DNA of 64,000 nucleotides from Adiantum capillus-veneris (GCA_014529385.2 JABFUD020000315.1:1-64000); one strand, 5' to 3'. Shown: positions 48,230-59,787, numbered from the stretch's first letter. Made by a program: numbers and translations. Notes: a model not told the origin generated them from the letters alone.

Positions 48230-49657
48230 TTTGATCCAAGCGTGATTGATGTGAACGATCAAGGCCTGCTTTGGGTTTTAGAGCATGCCTTTCTAGGATC
48301 TTAAGTCTAGAAAATGGTCCTTCTTTGCTGGGTCTCCAGGATCAAACAATTGTATCTACAGTTTCCCACACTTGTGGGTCCTTATAGTTGACAACCCAAA
48401 AACCTTTCCAAAAGTTAGTGTAACCTTGAGCATCTGTCATCCCACCCTTTCTCGCGCAAGGTGCCAAATATTGAATCAAATTTCTTTTTTAGTTTGGTGA
48501 TGTAGGCTCATTATCAATGTCGGATAAATCCCTATGATATTATTACTTTTCCAATCTCATCAATTACCTTACTCCAATAATCTATCAAAGGTCTATAATA
48601 TCATGGCACACTTGAACCACTCCCTAAATTTTTCCAAAACCTTATACAGTTCTTCAGCCCTGAAATCACTTCTTCATAAGCCTTGACATACTTCATCATT
48701 GGTACCAAAGGTGGATCTCCATGTGGTAACATTGGTTTGCCTTATGTATCTATTTTCCAAAGACGAATACTTCCACTCCAACTTGACACACCTACATGTG
48801 CTTTATAATGCATCATTGGTGTCTCCTCTTGCATAAATTGAAGTGGTTTGGAATGTCCAACAAGTATGTCTTTTCCATCACAAAGATATTTCTTGAAATC
48901 AGGGACCTATGTAAACAGAATTGGAGCTGGAGATGAGGATGAGCTATTTCGCCAGCAGAGTATGTTTGGGTTACTCTCTACTTCTCTAAAAACCTACTGA
49001 ACATCGCATCTATGTCCTCATGTGTATGCCCGACCATCAAAAATCCTAGTTGGATAGTTTTGTAAACCCCTCTTGCAACAAGCATTGACAAATAGTCGAA
49101 TAAATATTGATTTTTGTTTTCCCCTGCACAATTATCTAGTTGTAGTAACAAGTTCTCTGGTAGATTTTGAAATGTTGACCTTCATTCCTCTTCTGCAGTT
49201 TCTGATGGTTGCACAATGGGCTCTTTTCCATCACACAAGTTGTGGTAGTCCAAAGCATCCCTTGAGTTCAAAGCATGTAGTAGTGAAACACTACTCCTTG
49301 GAAGCCCATTTGTTACTAGATCCCCAAGAGGATGCTTATCTATCCTCTCTAGGTTATGTAAACAATTAGCAATTGAGCCAATTGTAATATTTGGATAATC
49401 TGGCCACTAACCCTTCAAGACAAAGTGTCGGTAATGAATTTCTCCATGTCCATGAGTTATCATACTTATCAATGCCACCTGCAAATTGTATCCTGAATCC
49501 ACACCCTTAAGAAAAATACGTATTCGAGGAATGAAAGTCTTCTTTTGATCCATCTTATCATGAATATATTATGCAAACATATTTTTGTGGTTGAGTTTTT
49601 GAATATGTGCACCATGCATAATATAATCTCCTATAGCTCTTTTGTTGTGCCATGTGA

Positions 49658-49708
<51 letters not shown>

Positions 49709-50690
49709 AAGAGAAGAGCTCTCTCTTCAAGAGAAGGTTTAGCTTCTAGCCTTGCTTTGATTGAACTAAAAATATTGCACTAAGAGAACTCACTCGTCGT
49801 TGTTAAAGTGACGCGTGAGTATTTTTTGTTACAAATTCTACCAAAAGAGGACTAGGATAACTTCTTTACAACCCATTTGGTCAAGTGTCATGTTGATTTT
49901 GTTTAGAATATCTACTTGTTTCTACGTCGATGGAATCACTAATTGCGTCTCTCTTGAGCCATCTAGAAGTGTTCTACTTCTATGTGGCATCTTCTCAGAG
50001 TTTTTATTCACAAACTCGTTTAGCAATGCTCTTGCTAAACTAGTATGTTAAAGTCCTCTTCTCAATGTATATACGTTCCCAGGCACACATGGCGCACACC
50101 ATTTTCAAAACTTTCCTTGTAGCGATAAAATGATGTCTTTGGTATTCCATGTAGCTCATACCATGCTCTACAACAAACAATAGATCCATTTAGCCTGCAT
50201 TGATATCGCATCTTCTCATCTTTCTGATAGCAAAGAAAGAACATCATAAACATAATTAGTGTGTGCTTTCTAAGACTGTCTCCAAAATTCTTTGCAAACT
50301 GACAACATTTTTGTCCACAACAATCAATGCATGAAACCCTTTGAATTGACTCGGATGAGAGATAAAAGGTAGCAGTCGGTGCTACTTTTGCTTTTTGAGT
50401 CGTGTTGATGAAAGGTATCGTCTCTTCCTTGACAAAGGGACAACGTTACTCCCATCAAGATTTTTTCGAACATTATCATCATTGGATGCATCCTCACATC
50501 TATCATGCTTACCATCAATATGAACAAAGCGTTGTAATGGGCTCCCATTCAACATTTTTGTTTGCTTGATGGGCCACTTTAGCAAAGTGATACTACCCAC
50601 TTCAACCACATTCTTAGTGATTGCATTTGCCCTTTCAATACCCACACCCACAAAATCATTACCAAGTTCTTGAAAGTTGACATAATCATG
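48230..50690 (-). pseudogene. Decayed transposase-like gene of the VGHTHEDID (DUF7869-like) type
   Basis: Minus-strand frames in order: 50651-50382 (MGVGIERANAITKNV...); 50253-50062 with CCRAWYELHGIPKTSFYRYKE, a Cys-rich N-terminal block; about 50050-49815 with NEFVNKNSEKMPHRSRTL then RETQLVIPST; about 49140-49110 LLLQLDNCAGENKNQYLFDY; and VGHTHEDIDAMFSRFLE (HTHEDID at 49008-49028). The last two blocks are the conserved core of a widespread eukaryotic transposon-associated family, DUF7869-like as I recall it; the name needs a domain search. Stops and frameshifts separate the blocks. A (CT)n tract at 49662-49706 interrupts it. Termini were not identified. Confidence 0.6.
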
Positions 50691-50929
50691 TGGAAATGCA
50701 TATAATATGGTCCCTTCATTTACAATCTATATCATTGTGTCATCCTTTAATAGGACCTTCTAATTTCTTCAAAATTCTTGAATCAATGTTTCAAATTATG
50801 GGCTTGTTATAGGTATTGCATTTATAACTAGAGGATCAGATTGATTCCGTTGTTCATCACCACTATAACAGTTGTTTTTGTCAATTAAATTATCATTTAT
50901 TATGAAAAATTGCAAGAGAAGCTTAGGCC

Positions 50930-51072
50930 TGTTGAGATGTAGAGAGAAAGAGAGAGAGACGAGACAAGAGACACACCATATACGCTCCCAAAGACTGATT
51001 CATATTGAGGACAAGATACAAATATATAGGTGAGACCAAGTTGAGTAGAGTGAGCCATATATAGCTCCAACA
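50930..51072 (-). mobile_element. Short (143 bp) 3' LTR of the minus-strand Copia element
   Basis: On the plus strand it reads TGTTGAGATGTAG...GCTCCAACA, that is TG..CA ends on the minus strand too (TGTTGGAGC...CTCAACA). It is immediately preceded, in element orientation, by the polypurine tract TTTGAGTGGGGG (plus 51073-51084). It contains a TATATA stretch and a GA-rich segment. No matching 5' LTR exists in the window. Confidence 0.8.
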
Positions 51073-51317
51073 CCCCCACTCAAACAAAGGTCTCTAGCTT
51101 TGGATGAAAAAACCCTTGGGGAGTTCAAGGGAAAAACCCAAGCCCCTATACAATGTGAAAATATGAACCAGCGATGATGATGTGAAAGTGAATTGTGCAT
51201 CTATGTACAAATATTCAAGTGACTTAGAGATCACAATGTGCAAATGTGGAGTGTGCATAGTGCATGGTACCTAAAAGATTACAATGTCATATGTACAAAG
51301 CTATTACAATAGCAAAG

Positions 51318-54281
51318 AAGCTAATCTAGAAAGAGTGAGGCCAAAGCAACTCCAAGCTCCGAGCGCAAGAGGATGAAACGTGACTCGTTGAGGCCTTTGG
51401 TCAAAATATTTGCAATCATCTGGTCACTTAGACAGTGTTCAACCATAATGGTTCCTTTGCGTACTTCATACCTGACATAATGATAATGGACAGCAATGTT
51501 CTTTGACTTATTATGTTGAACATAGTCTTTTGCAAGACTAATAGCACTTTGGTTGTCACACCGCAAGGGTGTGCTAGAAAGAGGAGAGTGACCAATATCA
51601 ACCAGCATTTGTCAAAGCCAAATCAACTCACGAGCTGCAAGTGATGCCACAACATATTCTGACTCAGTCGTAGAAACTGCAACACAACATTGTTTCTTGC
51701 TAGTCCAAGAAACAAGACAACCATTTATAAAGAAGAAATTTCCACTAGTAGATCGCATAGATAAATGTGAGCTTGCCCAGTCTACATCTGTGTAACCCAA
51801 AAGAGAAAGAGATTGCATAGAATCCGATGTGAGTTGTCGTCGATAGACTAAACCAAAATCTGTAGTGCCTTTCAAGTATTTCAATACATGCTTTGCAATA
51901 GACCAATGCTTAAAACAAGGACATGCAAGATGTTGTCCAAGATAATTAGCAGCAAACAGAATATCAGGACGAGTGTTCATGCCAACAAACTAAAGACATC
52001 CAATCAAGTTAGCATAAGGTTGATTTGTGACAAGTTGACCGCCATTGTCAGAAGTGTTCTTCATAGAGCTCGCAAGACAAGGTGTGTTGGCTGAATGTGC
52101 AGATTCCATACCAAATTTTTGAATAGTATCTGCAATAAACTTTGACTGTCGAAGAAATAAAATACCTTTTGTACGGTTCCGTTGGATTTGAATGCCAAGA
52201 CACGAGTGAATCTCTCCAAGATCCACCATATCAAATGCAGAAGACAATAACTTTTTCACTTGCTGAAGAAATCCCAAATCATTGGAAACAAGGATGGTAT
52301 CATCCACATAAAGAGCAAGAATCACAAAACTGCTACCTTGGCGTTTTATGTATAAGTTGGGGTCTGACGAGCAAGAGATGAATCCTTTAGAGGTGAGAAA
52401 AAGATCAAATTTTGTATACCAGGCTCGCGAAGCTTGTTTGAGACCATATAGTGCCTTATGGAGTTGAGCAACAAGGTCTTCTTTACCTGGAATAACAAAC
52501 CCTTCTGGTTGTTCCATATAAATTTCCTCTTCCAAGTCACCATTAAGAAAAGTAGTTCGCACATCCATTTGATGAGCTTCTAAATCAAATTGAACAGCAA
52601 ATGCCAATAAAACTCGAACACTTGTAATGCGAACAACTGGTGAAAAAGTCTCTTGATAATCAACACCAGCTACTTGGGAGTAACCTTTTGCAACTAAACG
52701 TGCCTTGAACTTGTCAAAAGATCCATCTGCTTTTACTTTTGTCTTATACACCCACTTACATTTAATAGTTGTACAACCAGGAGGTAATTCAGTTAGTATC
52801 CATGTACCTTTAGAGATAAGAGAATCGTAGTCTGCTTCCATAGCCTCTTGCCATTGATCCTTTTGTGGTGAAGAGATAGCTTCATCATAAGTAATGGGAT
52901 CTTCGGAAGGAGAAAAAGAATTATCAGCAATATCGTCATCATAAACATGACATGAGCCATGTTCAAAATCAATAGGCAGATCAACAAAAATATCAATATC
53001 ATCATTGGCAACATTCGAAATGGATGGTTGTGAAGAGGAAAGTTTCTCAATAGGAAGAGTTTCATCTTCTGAAAGAAATGGAAAAGCCTGAAGCAATGAT
53101 TTAGTATCATCAGAATCATCCATGGACCATGAGCCTCCCATAAGTTGTTCGTTAAAAGTAGCATCACGATTCACAATTACTTTCTTGGAGGAAGGGTCAC
53201 AGAATTTGTAGCCTTTGGAAGTGTCAGAATATCCAATAAAAATAACTTTAAGACCAGGAGCATCAAGCTTTGTTCGTGTTTCTTTGGGAACATGAATATA
53301 AGCAATACATCCAAAGGTTTGAAAATGAGATACAGAAGGAATGTCACTTGTCCATGCTGTGATGGGTATCTTACCAGAGGGTGCATTAGTAGGAAGATGA
53401 TTCTGAATAAATACTGTTGTCAAAGTAGCTTCAACCCAAAAAACACGAGATAAGCCAGAATGAATCAACATACATCTTACAACATTGAGAATAGTGCGAT
53501 TCTTTCGTTCAGCAACACCGTTCTGTTGAGGCGAATATGGAATAGTGTGTTCATGATGAATTCCATTGTCAGCACAGTAACTCACAAAATCTCGAGAAAC
53601 ATATTCATCTCCATTGTCACTACGAAGCTTCTTAAGGCAACGACCAGTTTGAAGTTCCGCAGCCTTGTGGAATTGTTTGAAAACAGATAAGGCTTCAGAT
53701 TTTTGTCTAAGTAGAAATACAGTCGCATACCTTGAGAAATCATCAATGAAAGTAATGAAGTAGCGATATTGTGATCTTGAAGAAGGTAGAGATCCACATA
53801 TATTAGTATAAACAAGATCCAATATGTCATGAGAATGAGTTGTATTTGAAAGAGGAAAGGGTTTACGATTGTGTTTCCCAAGAGCACAAAATTCACAAAT
53901 TCCCATATGGGGATGGGCTTTAAGATCCATGCCATGAACAAGATCACGACGTTGAAGATCAAGGAGTTTTGAGAAATCAGCATGAACAAAATGGTGATTC
54001 CATAATTTGCAATCATGATCACCTGGAGCAGTGACAACATTTGCTATAGCATCATTGAGAGAGAGTTCAAACAAATTACCGTTTCGAGGAGCAGTGGCTA
54101 TAGTCTGTCCATCTTTCTCAATTCGGCATTTGGTATGATCAAATCCAACAAACAGACCAAGATCAACAAGTCTAGAAAATGAAAGAAGATTACGTTGAAG
54201 ATCTGGTACATGTAATACTCCTCGCAAAATTCGAGTGGAAGAATATAAGGTACCAAGATATAAGTCTCCAATACCCTTAAA
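51318..54281 (-). pseudogene. Ty1/copia pol, 5'-truncated, minus strand
   Basis: One frame runs from about 54281 to 51321, broken by two in-frame stops (51987-51989 and 51609-51611). Domains in order: the end of the protease-to-integrase linker (RFKGIGDLYLGTL); GAG pre-integrase with a zinc-binding pattern (HFVHADFS, CEFCALGK); integrase core (TFIDDFSRY, SDNGDEY, NGVAERKNRT, so D-D-E are present); RT (WVYKTKVKADG, FLNGDLEEEIYM, YVDD at 52299-52310); and RNase H (RPDILFAANY, SATTESEY-like STTESEY, LRCDNQSAI). Gag, protease, primer site and 5' LTR are missing. Its truncated end lies within a few bases of the putative splice acceptor at 54283-54288. Confidence 0.85.
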
Positions 54282-54288
54282 CCTGCAG

Positions 54289-54901
54289 GCTCGCCTGCTT
54301 TTGCGATGAGGTAGACGATGCAAATGCACAACTTTGCCGAGCTATAGCGGCCCGAGCGGAGTCTCTGTCCGCCCTGCAATGCAATGCATCGCCAGGAAAC
54401 GCAACTCTCTGTCCACCCACCGGGGCGGCTGCTATGTGCAGCAATGGCGCTTTCTGCTACAGCTCCTGCAACCACTCTTGCACTAGATCTCCATCGCCAG
54501 CATCAACGGCCTGTGCATGCCCTTGTCCGCAGTGCAGCTCCGGCTGCGGCTGCTGCAAGCGGGTGGAGAGCCGGCTCTGCCGCCTCTTCTGTGATCCGCA
54601 GGATAAGGCGCGGATGCTGCTGATCTTCACAGATCGCCATAGCCAGCCGCAAGCAGCGTGGGTGAACCTAAACTACACCTATGGCTCGGGGGAAGCGGAG
54701 CGATTCTACATGGCGCATCGGGGGAACGGATCGGAGATGATGGACTTTTACAAGCCTTCCGATCCGACGATAGTGAAGATGGGGGTTTCTGGAGGGATGT
54801 GGGTGTACTTTCTGCTTGTGGGGGCGTTTCTGATTTTTTATGTGTGCGTAATGCTGGTGGGATGTGGGCTGATGTCCATGGCGATTTCAGAGGAGAATAT
54901 G
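54289..54901 (+). pseudogene. Cys-rich membrane protein gene, 5' part, split by Copia
   Basis: An open frame from a likely acceptor (CTGCAG, 54283-54288) reads LACFCDEVDDANAQLCRAIA, then a Cys-rich region (CPPTGAAMCSNGAFC, then repeated C-x-C pairs about 54500-54600). A central hydrophilic part follows (MLLIFTDRHSQPQAAWVNLN), then a hydrophobic segment (MWVYFLLVGAFLIFYVCVML). At codon 54899-54901 the frame enters the Copia LTR and stops (TGT TAA). The next residues of the gene lie at 59793. An in-frame ATG occurs at 54434, but the frame is open further upstream, so the true start is probably in a lost or distant 5' exon. No family recognised. Function unknown; a cell-surface or endomembrane protein is plausible. 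Confidence 0.65.
54897..54901. other. Target-site duplication ATATG (left) of the split-gene Copia
   Basis: ATATG directly before the LTR's TGTTAAG. The same five bases follow the 3' LTR at 59788-59792. Five bases is the standard Copia duplication. Confidence 0.95.
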
Positions 54902-55539
54902 TGTTAAGTATGGAGCCTGATTTACCGTTGTAATTTTCTGTGGTAAAAGCGCACATTTGTAAGGCCCCCATTATGAGGAGAAGCCATCGTGCGTGAAGGA
55001 AAATCACTCACCGGAAACCAAAATTTTCACGGACAAGAATCAGGGGCAACTTTTTTAGGCCGGAATATTCCTTTTCGCCGGAATATTATGGCCGGACGGC
55101 GGTCGGAAAGTGGTCGGAAAACAACCGGTCGGTTGGCCGGTGGCCGGTAGTCAATGGCCGGTGGCCGGTGGTCGGAAGTCAATGGCCGGTGGCCGGTGGC
55201 CGAATTCAAAAGCGGACTTGTCTTCTCAAGGGCGGCCACACATGGGCGGATTGGAGGGTCCGATTTGGATTTATTCGCACAAGGGCGGCTACACATGGCT
55301 GTCTCTCATAAGAGAGGGCATCCCTTTTGGCCTATAAAAGGAGGCCATTTCTACACACATTTCATAGTGTGAAGTTGATGCAACAAGGTGAGTGTGAGGT
55401 GGTGAGAGTGAAGCAAGGCGGGAGCTCCATTAAGGGTATAATCCCTTTGTAAACTACTTCTTGTTTTGAAGTACCAAAGCCATTGAGTGGCTGCTTTCCC
55501 GTGGACGTAGCCCACATTGGGTGAACCACGTATATCGTG

Positions 55540-55579
<40 letters not shown>

Positions 55580-55655
55580 ACTATAATCTCGTGTATATAA
55601 ATTTGTCTCTCTCCATTAAGTAATCTACTCAATTATCTATTTAGCTACGTTTTAT
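54902..55655 (+). mobile_element. 5' LTR, 3'-truncated
   Basis: Starts TGTTAAGTATGGAGCC. It contains tandem GGCCGGTGGCCGGT-like repeats (about 55105-55200), a TATA box (TATAAAAG, 55333-55340) and (CT)n (about 55546-55577). It matches the 3' LTR up to CTACGT.TTAT near 55654 and then passes straight into coding sequence. Confidence 0.9.
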
Positions 55656-55657
55656 CT

Positions 55658-58600
55658 ATGCGAAGGAGAAGCACAGGAGAATCATCAAGTGCTGCACTAT
55701 CAGTGGAAACAAGAGGAAGGCCTAAGGAGAGGTTCAAAAACCAAAAGGGCCGTGATCGCTCAAGACGGAGCAAATCACGAACAAAGTCAGTTCTTGAATG
55801 TTGGAACTGCGGCAAGAAGGGCCACGTCAAGAAGGATTGCTGGTCCAAGAAGAAGAAGGAGACAGAGTCTCAAGACAACAAGCCAACATCAGAGGCCAAT
55901 GTGGCAGGTAAAGTAGAGCAAGATGCTCTAATTCTCTCATTAGACAATGTGTTTAATTCCTGGATAGTAGATTCCGGGGCTTCATTCCATGCGACACCAC
56001 ACAAGCAACATTTCCAAGACTACACCAAAGGTAATTTTGGGTATGTATACTTGGGAGATGATGAAGCTTGTGAGATTGTCGGCAAAGGTACAGTTTCTAT
56101 CAAAACTGCTAACGGAAATGAATGGAAGCTGAAAGATGTTAGGCATGTTCCTTCTCTTCGCAAAAATTTGATCTCTACAGGACAATTGGACGATGAAGGT
56201 CACAATATTACATTCGGAAACAAACGGTGGAAGATCTCAAAGGGATCTTTGGTGGTTGCCAAGGGTGAAAAAGTCAGTACACTTTACTTGTGTGCTGTTA
56301 GCATGCAACCTTCAGCTTGTGCAGCAACTACAGAAGTTGATAGTGCGGTGTGGCACTACCGACTTGGGCATATGAGTGCCAAAGGAATGCAAATCCTTCA
56401 AACAAAGAATCTTCTACCAGGTTTGAAAGAAGTGGACTTAGAGTTCTGTGAAGATTGTGTTTATGGTAAACAAAACAGGGTAAAATTTCAAAAATCAGGA
56501 AATGAAAGAAAAAATAAAAAACTTGAGTTGGTTCATTCTGATGTTTGGGGTCCTGCAAGTACACCATCACTTGGTGGCTCATTGTACTATGTAACATTCA
56601 TAGACGATGCGACTAGAAAAACATGGGTTTATGTCATGAAGAATAAATCCGATGTATTTTCCATATTTCAAAGGTGGAAAGCCTTTGTGGAGAATGAAAC
56701 AGGTACCAAGGTTAAATGCCTCAGATCCGACAATGGAGGTGAATATTGCAGCCAAGCTTTTGAAAGCTTTTGTGCTAGCAATGGAATTCGGAGGCAAAGG
56801 ACAACCCCAAGGACACCTCAACAAAATGGGATTTCGGAAAGGATGAACAGGACAATTATGGAACGAGCACGGAGCATGCGGCTACATGCAGGCCTACGGC
56901 TTGAACTTTGGGCGGAAGCTGTAAGTACGTCTGTGTACTTAATCAATCGGTCACCCTCAACGGCATTGGATGGGGGAGTTCCAGAAGAGGCATGGACAGG
57001 TAAACCGGTGAATTATGCATTTCTCAAAGTGTTTGGGTGTGAGGCTTTCATGCACATAGATAGAAGCCTAAGATCAAAGTTAGATGCAAAGTCCAAAAAG
57101 TGTTTCTTCATTGGCTATGGAGAAGGAGACTTTGGGTATCGCCTATGGAATCCTGAAGATGGTAAAATCTTAAGGAGTAGGGATGTAATTTTTAATGAAC
57201 AAAATATGTACAAAGATTACTTGGAAAGAAAACAAACAAAAGAAACAGGTGATGAGTACATGGAGCTTGAGGACGGTGAAGACTCAAGGACTGCAAACGG
57301 TGACAATGTGCAACAACATCAACCAAATGAGGAGCCTCAACCTATTCCCCGAAGATCTACAAGAGCAAGTAGACCTCCAGAAAGGTTTGTTCCTTCCTTC
57401 AACCATCTCTTGATCTCAGATTCTGGAGAGCCGGAATCATATGAAGAAGCTATGCAACATGAATCCAAAGGAGAATGGACGAAGAGCATGCAAGTGGAGA
57501 TGGACTCACTACATCAGAACCAAACATGGGAGTTGGTTGAGTTGCCTAAAGGTAAGCGGGCACTTCAAAACAAATGGGTGTACAAGATAAAGGAAGAAGA
57601 AGGTGGGAAGAAAAGGTACAAATCTAGGCTTGTGGTAAAAGGTTTTTCTCAAAAGAAAGGTATTGACTTCAATGAAATATTTTCTCCTGTTGTAAAAATG
57701 AACTCAATTAGGCTTGTCTTAAGCCTTGTGGCTGCTCATGATCTAAATCTCGAGCAAATGGATGTAAATACGGCATTCCCTCACGGTGACTTAGAGGAGG
57801 AAATCTACATGCTTCAACCAAAGGGGTATGAAGTAAAAGGTAAGGAGAAAATGGTTTGCAGATTAAAGAAGAGCTTGTATGGTTTAAAGCAAGCATCAAG
57901 ACAATGGTACTTGAAGTTTGATCGATGGATGTTGGATCATGGATTCACAAGATGCAACTCGGATCACTGCGTCTACACGAAGAATTTGGGAGATGGGAAA
58001 TTCATCATCCTAATGTTGTATGTTGATGACATGTTGATTGCAAGTGCTAACATGCAGGACATCAAAGACCTAAAAGAGGAGCTGTCCAAATCTTTTTCAA
58101 TGAAAGATTTAGGTGCTGCAAAGAGGATACTTGGTATGAAAATATCAAGGGACAGGACGAAGAAGACAATAAAGCTATCTCAAGAAGATTACATCAAGAA
58201 GGTACTAGAAAGGTTTGCAATGCAAAATGCTAAACCAACTTCTACACCTTTGGCTGGTCATTTTAAACTAACGAAGGATATGTGTCCAAAGACACAAGAG
58301 GAGATAGCCTATATGTCTAAAGTTCCATATGCTGCAGCGGTAGGTTCTCTAATGTATGCTATGGTCTGGACAAGGCCAGACATTGCACATGCAGTGGGAG
58401 TTGTGAGTAGGTTCATGGACAACCCAGGTAAAGAGCATTGGCAAGCTGTGAAGTGGATACTTAGGTATCTAAAAGTGACAACAACAAATGCTTTGTATTT
58501 TGGAGGAACTGATATTTTTCTAGAAGGGTATGCTGATGCAGATATGGCAGGTGACAAAGATACTCGAAGGAGCACTACTGGCTATGTGTTCACGGTTGGA

Positions 58601-58981
58601 GGCACAGCAGTAAGCTGGGCTTCAAAGCTGCAGAAAGTGGTTTCACTTTCTACCACGGAAGCAGAGTATGTAGCAATGACGGAGGCAAGCAAAGAAATTC
58701 TGTGGCTTCACAGATTCTTAGAAGAGCTTGGATTCAAACAAGACAATTGTGTCTTGTACAGTGATAGCCAAAGCGCTATCCATCTTGCGAAGAACTCAGC
58801 CTTTCATTCAAGGACAAAGCACATTGAAGTGAGATATCACTTCATACGCACTCTTTTGGAAGAGGGACAACTAAAGCTAGGAAAGGTGCATACAAGTGAA
58901 AATCCTGCAGACATGTTTACAAAGGTGGTCAACAAGGAGAAGTTGAGCTTTTGCTCATCTTCAATCGGCATTCAAGGATAA
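55658..58981 (+). CDS. Copia gag-pol polyprotein, N-terminally truncated, 1107 codons open
   Basis: An uninterrupted frame. Residues 48-61 form the gag zinc knuckle CWNCGKKGHVKKDC; DSGA at 105-108 is the protease active site; the integrase has H/C zinc residues (WHYRLGHMS, CEDCVYGK) and a core with FIDDATRK, DNGGEY (358-363) and NGISERMNRT; the RT has YVDD at 788-791; RNase H contains ADADMAGD and STTEAEYVAM. The gag part before the zinc knuckle, normally some 200 residues, is absent because a deletion fused it to the LTR. The ATG lies only a few bases after the LTR remnant. All visible catalytic residues are kept, so a truncated product could be made, but lack of a full gag and primer site makes self-mobilisation unlikely (inference). 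It resembles the TNT1-type plant Copia group. Confidence 0.93.
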   Translation: MRRRSTGESSSAALSVETRGRPKERFKNQKGRDRSRRSKSRTKSVLECWNCGKKGHVKKDCWSKKKKETESQDNKPTSEANVAGKVEQDALILSLDNVFNSWIVDSGASFHATPHKQHFQDYTKGNFGYVYLGDDEACEIVGKGTVSIKTANGNEWKLKDVRHVPSLRKNLISTGQLDDEGHNITFGNKRWKISKGSLVVAKGEKVSTLYLCAVSMQPSACAATTEVDSAVWHYRLGHMSAKGMQILQTKNLLPGLKEVDLEFCEDCVYGKQNRVKFQKSGNERKNKKLELVHSDVWGPASTPSLGGSLYYVTFIDDATRKTWVYVMKNKSDVFSIFQRWKAFVENETGTKVKCLRSDNGGEYCSQAFESFCASNGIRRQRTTPRTPQQNGISERMNRTIMERARSMRLHAGLRLELWAEAVSTSVYLINRSPSTALDGGVPEEAWTGKPVNYAFLKVFGCEAFMHIDRSLRSKLDAKSKKCFFIGYGEGDFGYRLWNPEDGKILRSRDVIFNEQNMYKDYLERKQTKETGDEYMELEDGEDSRTANGDNVQQHQPNEEPQPIPRRSTRASRPPERFVPSFNHLLISDSGEPESYEEAMQHESKGEWTKSMQVEMDSLHQNQTWELVELPKGKRALQNKWVYKIKEEEGGKKRYKSRLVVKGFSQKKGIDFNEIFSPVVKMNSIRLVLSLVAAHDLNLEQMDVNTAFPHGDLEEEIYMLQPKGYEVKGKEKMVCRLKKSLYGLKQASRQWYLKFDRWMLDHGFTRCNSDHCVYTKNLGDGKFIILMLYVDDMLIASANMQDIKDLKEELSKSFSMKDLGAAKRILGMKISRDRTKKTIKLSQEDYIKKVLERFAMQNAKPTSTPLAGHFKLTKDMCPKTQEEIAYMSKVPYAAAVGSLMYAMVWTRPDIAHAVGVVSRFMDNPGKEHWQAVKWILRYLKVTTTNALYFGGTDIFLEGYADADMAGDKDTRRSTTGYVFTVGGTAVSWASKLQKVVSLSTTEAEYVAMTEASKEILWLHRFLEELGFKQDNCVLYSDSQSAIHLAKNSAFHSRTKHIEVRYHFIRTLLEEGQLKLGKVHTSENPADMFTKVVNKEKLSFCSSSIGIQG

Positions 58982-59043
58982 AAAAAGCCAGAATGGAAAG
59001 CAGTCACAGGTTTGGTTTGGAGATCAGTCTCCAAGTGGGAGAT

Positions 59044-59787
59044 TGTTAAGTATGGAGCCTGATTTACCCTTGTAATTTTCTGTGGTAAAAGCGCACATTT
59101 GTAAGGCCCCCATTATGAGGAGAAGCCATCGTGCGTGAAGGAAAATCACTCACCGGAAACCAAAATTTTCACGGACAAGAATCAGGGGCAACTTTTTTAG
59201 GCCGGAATATTCCTTTTCGCCGGAATATTATGGCCGGACGGCGGTCGGAAAGTGGTCGGAAAACAACCGGTCGGTTGGCCGGTGGCCGGTAGTCAATGGC
59301 CGGTGGCCGGTGGTCGGAAGTCAATGGCCGGTGGCCGAATTCAAAAGCGGACTTGTCTTCTCAAGGGCGGCCACACATGGGCGGATTGGAGGGTCCGATT
59401 TGGACTTATTCGCACAAGGGCGGCTACACATGGCTGTCTCTCATAAGAGAGGGCAGCCCTTTTGGCCTATAAAAGGAGGCCATTTCTACACACATTTCAT
59501 AGTGTGAAGTTGATGCAACAAGGTGAGTGTGAGGTGGTGAGAGTGAAGCAAGGCGGGAGCTCCATTAAGGGTATAATCCCTTTGTAAACTACTTCTTGTT
59601 TTGAAGTACCAAAGCCATTGAGTGGCTGCTTTCCCGTGGACGTAGCCCACATTGGGTGAACCACGTATATCGTGTGTACTCTCTCTCTCTCTCTCTCTCT
59701 ACACTATAATCTCGTGTATATAAATTTGTCTCTCTCCATTAAGTAATCTACTCAATTATCTATTTAGCTACGTCTTATTTCCTAACA
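59044..59787 (+). mobile_element. 3' LTR of the split-gene Copia
   Basis: TGTTAAGTATGG...TTTCCTAACA, 744 bp and complete at both ends. The TATA box starts about 59468. The CT tract (about 59679-59700) is shorter than in the 5' LTR. Confidence 0.95.

Larger units (their letters stand above)
54902..59787 (+). mobile_element. Ty1/copia retrotransposon (4.9 kb) inserted in the membrane-protein gene
   Basis: The element has LTRs (54902-~55655 and 59044-59787), a polypurine tract CCAAGTGGGAGAT (59031-59043), a long pol frame and perfect 5 bp target duplications. The two LTRs are very similar, suggesting a fairly recent insertion. They differ in CT-tract length and by one extra unit of a GGCCGGT-type repeat. 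The 5' LTR lacks its last bases (the 3' LTR ends TTTCCTAACA), and no primer site follows, so an internal deletion has joined the LTR to gag. Confidence 0.95.

Noticed and set aside
54434-54907. Complete 157-residue small protein ending at 54907
   Set aside because: The stop lies inside the Copia LTR, and the frame continues after the element. The upstream frame is also open.
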